DNA from: Chrysomallon squamiferum
Taxonomy: Eukaryota; Mollusca; Gastropoda; Neomphalida; Peltospiridae
Direction: 5' to 3'
Assembly: GCA_012295275.1 (NCBI GenBank)
Contig: CM022678.1
Span: 2,231,686 to 2,286,685 of the forward strand
Length of the DNA stretch: 55,000 nucleotides
The position numbers and the translations under genes were made by a program. Positions 46,976 through 55,000 of this stretch are shown here, piece by piece. Numbering within the stretch: the first letter of the stretch is position 1; each line of letters begins with the position of its first letter. Under the pieces are notes generated by a model. That model did no database searches and was not told the origin of the DNA. It worked only from the letters and a program-made list of their open reading frames with translations.

Positions 46976-47514
46976 CCTCAGGGAGTATGAGAAATTTGTT
47001 TATATCTTTATCAATACCCTATACATCAATATAATGTTAACTATTTTTACTATTTCTAAACTAACACTTTTTTATTTACATTGATAATAAATATACAATT
47101 TAAAGAGGTTTAGGTACTGTCTGACAGCTGAAAACAGCAAAAATAAAAAATAATAAATAAAAATAAATAAATAACTAAATAAAAAATACTTACTAATTAT
47201 TGTTTCCTCATGACAGTTATTATTATTCTTATATTGGCTATTATTTGTTTTAATGTTGTAAAATAATGTTGAGGTCATCAGTCAGTGTATCTATGTGTAA
47301 TTAGTTAACAGTATTAAACACATTTGTTAAAACATACATTGCTCTATTCAGTAATACTGTTCAGATAGACTACGAATTTGTTCTGTGTTTGAAACACTGC
47401 TACTACATCCAATAATTATATCTTATTCTCAGTATTTTGTAGGTAAAAACATTTTTAGAAATTATGCATTGAAATTGTGAATTATAAAAAAGTATTTTCT
47501 CTGTTTCACTTCAG

Positions 47515-47577
47515 GACAACTGACAGCAGACGTATCTCATTCTGGTACTACTGAAATAAGCGATAACACTATACACC
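47515..47577 (+). CDS. Array exon 1 (63 nt, amyloid-like motif)
   Basis: CACTTCAG acceptor, C|GTAAGT donor, phase 1 on both sides, 21 codons. It encodes QLTADVSHSGTTEISDNTIH. It is the first of five homologous small exons separated by homologous introns (GTAAGTTAAAAACTGAAAG at the start, TTTTAGAAATTATGCATTGAAATTGTGAATTAT near the end). The motif SHSG-x-T-E-I-S-x-N-x-I resembles exon 2 of the intact STAND gene. No start codon or effector exon is visible for this locus, so expression is doubtful. Confidence 0.62.
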
Positions 47578-47859
47578 GTAAGTTAAAAACTGAAAGTTTT
47601 CTCTTCTCTACATGTTTAATAGATAATTCAGTACGTAGTAGATATTAGTACTTTTCTGTCAGACATTGTGAACAACATAGAAACGTGCACATCAAAACAT
47701 AGACACAATATATACAAAAAGAAAATTAGTATTTCAACCACTGCTATACATCCGACAGTGATATCTAATTCTCAGAAATTTTCAGCTAAAACCTTTTTAG
47801 AAATTATGCATTGAAGTTGTGAGTTATAAATAGGTATTTACTTTGTTTCGCTGTAGGAC

Positions 47860-48681
47860 TGTATATTAGTAAATGTACCTCTGGGTTTTATGATCTATGG
47901 TGAACTAGGACGGTATCCCCTTTGTATTTCTATAAAAGTAAGAATGACAACCTTTTGGAGGAACCTAATTCGTCAAAAAAAATATATATATATATTTCCT
48001 CACAACTATATTATTTAATGCATGTTATCGATTTTCCTTGGAACAGATTTGCAAAATATATTTTAGATGATTGTGGTTTAACATATATTTGGATATATCT
48101 CAACTTTGATAATGTTAAATGGATACGAGAAACGATATCCAAAATATCACATGATCAATTTCAACAGTTTTGGAAAAAATCTAAATGAAACGTCTCCAAA
48201 GGATATTAATTATAAACATTTAAAAGATGAATTGAAATAATAAACTGTCTTAATTTGCTGTCTCAAAAGAATGCCAATGTCTTATGTAAATTTAGAACCT
48301 CGAAGGCTAAACTTCCTATTGAAACTGGACAATGGTCTGATATTCTAAGAGAAAACAGAAAATGTCATATCTGTAATCTTAACAAAATTAGAGATGAATA
48401 TCACTATATATTTGAATGTAATGATCCTGTATTATTAAATGAGAGAAAAAGTATACCAGACAAATATATGAGACATCCAAATATAATTTCATATAATAAT
48501 TTGCTTAACAGTATTTGTTAAGCTATAACTGTTAATGAGAACTATATGTGAGAAATTATCCTTCACGTTAAACTTCCACGCTTCTGCATTTTAATTTTGT
48601 TTCTATATATCTGTAATACATTCTTCTCTGTACTGCAACCCTACAATTTATGAGAATAAAGTCATTGTAATTGTCATTGCC
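47860..48681 (+). mobile_element. Non-LTR retrotransposon 3' end inside array exon 2
   Basis: Frames 47922-48188 and 48255-48521 together read as the C-terminal half of a LINE ORF2: MIYGELGRYPL (from about 47,890, frame shifted), then ILDDCGLTYIW and SHDQFQQFWK, then LPIETGQWSDILRENRKCHI followed by CNLNKIRDEYHYIFEC, a CCHC knuckle. In-frame stops separate the parts. The element ends TGAGAATAAAGTCATTGTAATTGTCATTG. It is 5'-truncated and sits between GAC (47857-47859), right after a CGCTGTAG acceptor, and AGCAAACAC, which is the rest of an array exon. Confidence 0.85.
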
Positions 48682-48683
48682 AG

Positions 48684-48734
48684 CAAACACAATTCATTCT
48701 GGTTCTACTGAAATAGGAAATAGGCATGAATCCG
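48684..48734 (+). pseudogene. Array exon 2, split by a LINE
   Basis: The 3' part of an array exon reads NTIHSGSTEIGNRHES up to G|GTATGT. Its first bases (GAC) remain at 47857-47859 on the far side of the 0.8-kb LINE. The junction CCAG at 48680-48683 could act as a chance acceptor that keeps phase 1, but it has no good pyrimidine tract. Confidence 0.72.
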
Positions 48735-49184
48735 GTATGTTATAAACTGAAAGTTTTCTTTTCTGTACATGTTTAATAGATAACAGACTACTTAGTAGTC
48801 ATTAGTATGTGTCTCTCAGACACTGTGACGTGAACAATGTAGAAACGCGCAGGTAAATACACAGACCAATACGTATAAACATACATATCTGTAACTAGTC
48901 TTAGCACATACACAGAATACATACACACAACACATACACACATATATGCACACACATGCATATGCATACATGCATTACACAGACACACAAATTTAGACAC
49001 AGTGTATGTATATTAAACTGTATGCTGCTATATTTCTACATATACACTAAAAATGTGTTTCAAACACTGGAACTACATTTAATAATTATATCTAATTCTA
49101 CAGAATTTGTATGTAAAAACATTTTTAGAAATTATGCATTGAAATTGTGAATTATAAAAATGTATTTAATCTGTTTCACTGCAG

Positions 49185-49247
49185 GACCAGTGACAGCAAA
49201 CATATCTCATTCCGGATCTGCTCAAATAGGAAATAACTATGTATCCG
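49185..49247 (+). CDS. Array exon 3 (63 nt, QIGNN motif)
   Basis: CTGTTTCACTGCAG acceptor, G|GTAAGT donor, phase 1 on both sides. It encodes PVTANISHSGSAQIGNNYVS. This is the exon closest to the RHIM core: the Q-I-G of [IV]-Q-[IV]-G is exact and an Asn follows, one residue earlier than in vertebrate RHIMs. The frame and both splice sites are intact. Confidence 0.65.
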
Positions 49248-49693
49248 GTAAGTTAAAAACTGAAAATGATCTCTTCTCTACATGTTTCATAGATAAACAT
49301 AATACATAGCAGACATTAGTACTTTTCTGTCTCACACTGTGACTTGAACAACATAGAAGCATGAATATAAATACATAGACACAATACACATAAATATACA
49401 TACCTGTATCTAGACGTAGCACATAAACAGAACACATACATACATACACACATACATGCAGATTCATTACACAGAGACAAACAAGTATATTCAGACAGAG
49501 ACACAGTGTATGCATGTTAAACTGTATACTGTCATATCTCTACACATAGATTACAAACAGGATTTTGTTTCAAAACTGCTGCTTCATTCAGTAATTATTT
49601 CTAATTCTCAGTATTTTGTAGGTAAAAAGATTTTCAGAAATTATGCATTTAAATTGTGAATTATAAAAATGTATTTGCTCTGTTTCACTGCAG

Positions 49694-49757
49694 GACAAGA
49701 GTCAGGAAACATATCTCATTCCGGGATCTGCTCAAATAGGAAATAACTATGTAGCCG
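49694..49757 (+). pseudogene. Array exon 4, one-base insertion
   Basis: 64 nt instead of 63: CCGGGATC here against CCGGATC in the sister exon at 49185. The extra G shifts the frame after SHSG and brings TAA within the exon. The rest is nearly identical to exon 3, including AAATAGGAAATAACTATGTA, so the copy is young. Splice sites are intact, so only skipping would rescue the frame. Confidence 0.8.
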
Positions 49758-50190
49758 GTAAGTTAAAAACTGAAAATTTTCTCTTCTCTACATGTTTGAT
49801 AGATAACATAATACATAGTAGTCATTAGTACATTTCTGTCTCACACTGTGACCTGAACAACATAGAAACCTGCACATAAATACATAGACACAATACATAT
49901 AAACATAAATACCTGTACCTAGATGTAGCACATACACATGCAGAAATGCATTACACAGACATACACACAAATATATTCAGAGACACTATGTATGTTAAAC
50001 TGTATACATATCTCCACATATCTCCACACACACACATATAGATAGATAGATAGATAGATTTTTTTTTGAAACACTGCTATACATCCAGTAATTATTTTTA
50101 ATTCTCAGTATTTTGTACGTAAAAGCATTTTTAGAAATTATGCATTGAAATTGTGAATTATAAAAAAGTATTTACTCTTTTTCACAGGAG

Positions 50191-50253
50191 GACAACAGCC
50201 AGGAAACATATATCATTCTGGTTCTACTAAAATAAGCGGTAACACTATAAACC
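50191..50253 (+). CDS. Array exon 5 (63 nt, amyloid-like motif)
   Basis: Acceptor TTTTTCACAGGAG with two possible AGs three bases apart (exon start 50188 or 50191), donor C|GTAAGT, phase 1 on both sides. It encodes QQPGNIYHSGSTKISGNTIN. It is the last unit: the intron repeat after it is shorter, and no NTPase exon follows. Confidence 0.6.
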
Positions 50254-50794
50254 GTAAGTTAAAAACTGAAAGTTTTTTCTTTCTACATGTTTGATAGATA
50301 ACAGAATACCTAGTAGGCATTAGTACTTTTCTGTTTCAAACACATTTGTTAAAAATCCCTGAACAAGCTGCAACAGAATGTGATTCACTGTTGCTAAAGG
50401 AGACAGTGCAGATTGTTATATCATGAAAATATTTAAAAACCTCATCTAATATCTTTTCCAATACATCATGTACAGATCTTGAAATTGACTAAGTTGTAAC
50501 AGTTTCTAATACTCATGTCACCATTTCATCACAAGAAACACATTTGTTAAAAATCACTTAGAAAGTTATAAAACTGTTGCAAAGAATTTTAGATATAATA
50601 TATATTGTTAAAACATTATAGGAATGTTATTATCATTAGAATTGAAAAATTGTTCTTATTATGATTACAGAATACTCATAAAATGAAAATATTTTTAGTG
50701 TCCAGATGCTAAAAGGCATGTTTGTTTTCGATGACAGATTAAAAATATCCTATAGACGAAATATATATAATTAGGAAACTGTTGAAATAATTTT

Positions 50795-50833
<39 letters not shown>

Positions 50834-51204
50834 TATTATTATTATATTAATGATTTTTTTTATTGTTTTTATTATTATTATTATTATTATTATTAATATT
50901 ATTGATGTTGTTGTTTTTGTTGTTCATGTTGTTGAATTAAAAAAAATTATTCTTTAATATTTTATTATTGTTGTTGTTATTATTATTATTATTATTATTA
51001 ATACTATTAAAGATTAAAGGCTTTTTTAGTTATTTAGACATTAATTTATTCTGTTTGTTTTTATACAGTGGGAGACAAGAGAAATTTTTAACAGACAAAA
51101 TTATTTTTTCTAATTTGATTTGCTTGGCTGGTTATGTAACTGTTACAGACAAAAGTATTGTAAATATTTCAGTTTATCTTTATTATATCAATACACTGAT
51201 ATAG
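50254..51204. other. Region where the NTPase/ankyrin exon would be expected
   Basis: The array intron sequence ends at about 50,335. A short direct repeat (AAACACATTTGTTAAAAATC) occurs at about 50,338 and 50,537. After that come (TA)n at 50800-50828 and (TTA)n patches. I find no trace of Walker motifs or ankyrin repeats on either strand. A TTATACAG acceptor at about 51,068 would give only a seven-codon in-phase end. Confidence 0.55.
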
Positions 51205-51319
51205 ATAGTTTTAAAAATATATGTTTTGTAATACTTGGCTATTATATACAGTTAATATATTTGATACATTTACTTTATCTTCATGTACTGAATAAGAAAA
51301 AAGAATTATATCTTTAATA

Positions 51320-51376
<57 letters not shown>

Positions 51377-52410
51377 TTTGTTTATTTAGACATTAAAATA
51401 TTCTGAATGAATTTATATAGCTAATACATGTACATATTTTTAAATTGATTTTTTTAAAACTTTTTGACTTATTTTATTTGCTTGGTAGAATGTTTTTACT
51501 ACCTTTATATTATGTATCAAGAATCTTTAGATCAATTTTCAAATTACTGTTTATTAATTAACCGTGTCTTTAATTAATGGAAGAAAATGAACAAATCGGG
51601 TTTATCATGACAGACAGACAAAGTGTCCCAGCAAGTTTTTCTCTACGAATGTCAAAAGACGCTTCTGTTTGCAGGAAATCAGAACTACAAACTACTTGGT
51701 CTGGGTGGTGAGCCAAGTCACGTGATAGCAGTGTTGTCTGAACCTGTTGTTTTTGCTGGAATTAAGCGAACAACTGGGAAATGAATTATCGTTAAAGTTA
51801 CAAGTAATGATAAGCCGTCCGTTTTAAATTGATTTTTTTAAAACTTTGTTGACTTCTTGTCAATTGCAACAGGATTAATTGCTTAATTATTCCCTACGCT
51901 GGTTGTGTAACAACTGGGAGATGAGTCTATTATTGTATGCTAGGTAACTAAGCTAATTGTGTAACAACTGGAAGATGAGTCTATTATTGTATACTAGGCA
52001 GAGAGCATCTGATTACCAGCTCATTCAGCCATGACCTCTTTTCTTATCAGGTCTGTGACAAATAGATGTGAACCCCTTGATTGTTAAAAGTCCATTATAA
52101 TAACAATTATTATTACCGAGTGCTTTGTAATTCTAGTAACAGTCAACTTAATAAATATATTTTATGAGTCGTAATGACTTTTGTTTTCTTTATTAAATAA
52201 GTACATTTCCTGTATTGTTCGAGAAAAAAAACAACACTTCAATGGAATAATGCACTGCACCTGCTCTTGTGACATCCTCTGACATTCACTAGTGACGTAG
52301 TGTTACATACCGGTGTGTCTGCTAACTCTGCTAATGGACTCTTTCTAAAAGTCATTTGTGGAAATGTTCTCACACAACACAGACATACTTTATTATCTTA
52401 ATTTCATCAT
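51205..52410 (+). repeat. Paralogous 3' flank in locus 2
   Basis: Collinear with 29085-31140 of locus 1, with deletions. It includes two copies of the 54-bp minisatellite (about 51,893-52,000; seven in locus 1) and a broken copy of the 30947-31081 exon at about 52,195-52,350. That copy's acceptor AG is lost (TTTATTAAAT), its donor is lost (TAAAAGTCAT), and it has several indels. Confidence 0.82.
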
Positions 52411-52552
52411 AGACTGTAATAAATTATTTGGGCGTATTTTTATGTTTACAATACTGGTTTTACACATCTTCTGATCTCTAGAAATAAAACAACAAACCAA
52501 AGAAAACAGCAGACAAATAAGAGAATGTCGCCCGAGTGTGAGTCTATGTGTG

Positions 52553-52584
52553 TGTACTGTGTGTGTGTGTGTGTCTGTGTGTGT

Positions 52585-52651
<67 letters not shown>

Positions 52652-52833
52652 CTAATTTGTATATAGAAATAAACGGGTGATCTAGAATGAAGTGGACTTA
52701 GATGTAGATAGACTAGATTAAAATATGTCTGTTTGTCGTGTGACTGCTACTGAGATTACAGGGGAAAATGTAAACAGGGCATAACAAAGATTAACATATA
52801 AAACTTGAACAATAATGTAAAATAAAATAAAAT
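52553..52833 (-). repeat. Right arm of the 13-kb-spaced inverted repeat
   Basis: (TG)n at 52553-52650, then unique sequence to 52833. It is the reverse complement of 39078-39326, including TCTAGAATGAAGTGGACTTA and CAGGGGAAAATGTAAACAGG. The microsatellite lies on the inner side of the left arm and on the outer, left side of the right arm's unique part, as expected for a true inversion. Confidence 0.9.
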
Positions 52834-53153
52834 AAAATGTGGAAAGAAATGATTTTTTTTTTTTGGAAAAACAATTGTGTTTCGGGTAATTAATGTATTT
52901 ATAAAATAACGTAATTAAGAGTGGAAATGTATATTAAATTTAGTCTGAGTTGTGAAAAGAAATTAAAAAGTAAATAAACAATGTCTGCCCTGTCTTTCTG
53001 AATGTACATCATATTGTAACATGAATAATATGTGTGTTTATGTGTGTTTGTGTGTATATGTGTGTGTTTGTGTGTGTGTGTTGTGTGTGTGTGTACACAC
53101 ATGTGTTTGTGATATGTATGAAGGTGTTTGTGTTTGTACTGACAGAACATAGT

Positions 53154-53816
53154 AAATATAAAATAACTGACATTCAGTGTGTAGTGTTTGTGTGTGATCT
53201 TATTTACTGGAACTACATAAGTAAATATAACAAGATAAGAACAAAGAAAAAATAGAAAAAAATGTATATCAGAACAGATTAGTTAACGCACACAGTCAGT
53301 GGGAGGCTAAAAATAAGAAATAAAAAATACAGAGGAGAGAATAATTAGTATGTATTATGGAAGATTCTTTTTTTTCTCTCTGATTTTAAAGTCGTCTATT
53401 TTTAACAAAAGTAAGCTATTCCAATTTATTATTATTGTTTTTAAAATATTTGTGATTTCTTCTTCTTTTTCAAATTATAATTTAAAAGAGATCAACGGGT
53501 GTTGACCGACAGTTTATTTTGTAGCTAATTCGTGTTTATTTATTTATTTATCATTATTTTTGCAGTGTTGTTTTTTATAATAACAAAGACACTCAGAAAA
53601 AAATTGTGTATAAAAGACATTTGATTTTTAGAGTTATAAAATTCTCTGAAAATCAAGAATAACAACATTGAATCTGATTTTCTCTTTCACGAGTCAATTT
53701 GAAGAAAATCGCAAATAAAAATATAACAATTCAGAAATGTAAAATCACTTAGACATTTTATTTCCCGGAATATTTATAATTCTACGAAATGATATAACAT
53801 AAAATAAAATGTTCTA
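53154..53816 (+). repeat. Partial duplicate of locus 2 upstream segment
   Basis: Second copy of 45180-45842. Here it precedes rather than follows a promoter block, so it belongs to a truncated or rearranged locus between loci 2 and 3. (TG)-rich sequence at 53030-53110 precedes it, as in the first copy. Confidence 0.8.
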
Positions 53817-54773
53817 CATCCCAAGACGAATCCACTCTGTTGAAAGGTGCATTCGTCAAATGTTTCGAGACAGTGTTAAACTGTGTTCAGTGTTTTAGGT
53901 CTATAAACAAAGAAATAATAAGTGTTCTGTGTTTTATGTTAGGTCTGTTCTAAACAAAGAAATAATAAAAAGTGGAAGAAACACTGGTGTTTTACTAGAC
54001 AAAAGTATCTGTTCTTTCATTGACACAATCAAGTTCAAACATTTTAAAACTGGCACATAATTTAACTGGAAGAAATAAATAGTTGTATATAAAGGTAAAA
54101 CAAAAATATTAAATGGAGAAACTAGGCGCTGGCTATTATAGTCATTTGTTAAACTTAAGTACCCGAAATAAAAAGATTTTATCTGATCACAAGAGATTTG
54201 CATAATTTATAGATAACTGTTACCTGATGAATCGATAAATAAATAAAAAGAAAGGAACGTTAAAAGAAAACCTTTCAGTACGAGATCTTTTGTATGCATC
54301 CATTGTTGTGTTCAGTGTGGCAATAATTGATATCAAGCCTCACGTTAGCTGCGAAATATAAATGAATACATACATAAATAAGTAAACTAAGAAAGAAAGA
54401 AAGAAAGAAAGAAGGACTTAAATAAATTTAATCTGATATTGCATATAATTTACCGGAACAATGGATAAATAAATAAATAAATAAATAAATCGAAGAAAAA
54501 TAACAAGAAAAAGAATAGAAAAAGATTGAAATGAAGGAGATACTAGGCCTTGGCTTGCCCAACTCGTGGACGCTCCTGGATTCATTGTCAAGACAACAAG
54601 GTAAATACACTGAACTGTCACTTTATGCTAATTTATGCTTACTAGAAGAAACTGATACATAGCTCGACCCTGTAAACTGCTCAAACCTTTTTGACTTAGT
54701 ATAAAAAGCAGTTTAACAAGCGTGATTACACTTAGAACTGATCGTGTTTACATTGTCACCATGCAACGAGAGT
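53817..54773. other. Spacer before promoter block 3
   Basis: Contains a short tandem duplication (TAGGTCT-TAAACAAAGAAATAATAA at about 53,899 and 53,940), (GAAA)n at 54391-54412 and (AAAT)n at 54463-54490. No gene was seen. Confidence 0.5.
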
Positions 54774-54926
54774 AACACACTACGTGCAAACCTGTCACGT
54801 GTCGTCTTACAAAAATATCACGTGACGTGTCTCAGCGGACGATTCACAGAGCGAGCAGACGGCGTCAAGTTTGTGTCAGTTCGTTAGTTAAAAAGATTCG
54901 AGTTTTGCTTCAGTTTCGATTGTCAG
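54774..54926 (+). promoter_or_regulatory. Promoter and 5' untranslated exon, STAND locus 3
   Basis: Third copy of the block: CACGTGTCGTCTTAC, AAATATCACGTGACGTGTC (E-box palindrome 54818-54825), GATTCACAGAGCGAGCAGAC, GTGTCAGTTCGTTA and donor CAG|GTAGGC at 54927. The palindrome and spacing are intact, as in locus 1. Its gene should lie to the right of this window. Confidence 0.58.
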
Positions 54927-55000
54927 GTAGGCAGAACTTATAGTACACATTGCTATTAGTAGTGAATGTTGGTGGTTTACTTCACAGTATCTGATTAATG

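Noticed and set aside
51069-51095. Terminal exon for the locus 2 array after a TTATACAG acceptor
   Set aside because: It would add only about seven codons, has no counterpart in locus 1 and lacks independent support.

Overview
This is nuclear DNA of an animal, and most likely of a mollusc. It is AT-rich and full of microsatellites. Its genes are split by spliceosomal GT-AG introns. It carries 3' ends of non-LTR retrotransposons, and it has a lineage-expanded STAND-NTPase/ankyrin gene family of the kind known from lophotrochozoans. The species cannot be named from this sequence. Nothing here looks bacterial.

Layout. (1) 0-8.2 kb: six elongator tRNA-Met(CAT) genes on both strands. All six carry a short intron at the canonical 37/38 position (15 or 21 nt), and they sit among large simple repeats. 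(2) 8.29-9.93 kb: the last two exons of a claudin-like four-TM protein. The intron between them starts with a 37-bp minisatellite that repeats the splice donor about 14 times. (3) 9.95-14.5 kb: gene-poor, with a reverse-strand LINE fragment and a decayed ankyrin pseudogene. (4) 14.56-27.0 kb: an nSTAND3-type NTPase/ankyrin gene. It has a 5' untranslated exon with a conserved promoter-like block, three small phase-1 exons, and a 5.7-kb exon encoding a P-loop NTPase and about 30 ankyrin repeats. One single-base frameshift (about 24,084) and a premature stop (26,707) interrupt it. (5) 29-31.7 kb: paralogous 3' sequence plus two isolated phase-1 exons. (6) 35.0-36.95 kb: the last two exons of a FAM167-like gene. 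(7) 38.2-52.4 kb: a second, decayed copy of the STAND locus. It has the promoter/5' exon block, then a tandem array of five small (mostly 63-nt) phase-1 exons encoding a Ser/Gly/Asn motif with a RHIM-like Q-I-G-N-N core, then the same 3' flank as locus 1. The NTPase/ankyrin exon is absent. A LINE has landed inside one array exon. (8) 53.1-55 kb: another partial duplicate and a third copy of the promoter/5' exon block, whose gene would lie beyond the window.

How it fits together. The window looks like a birth-and-death cluster of STAND receptors. It contains one nearly intact receptor, one relic upstream, one gutted copy downstream, and a third promoter at the edge. By analogy with NLR/STAND receptors, the N-terminal modular exons may supply a self-assembly (amyloid-like) signalling motif, the NTPase a switch, and the ankyrin repeats a variable recognition surface. 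This functional reading is inference. The gene structures rest on reading frames, splice signals and phase agreement seen directly in the sequence.
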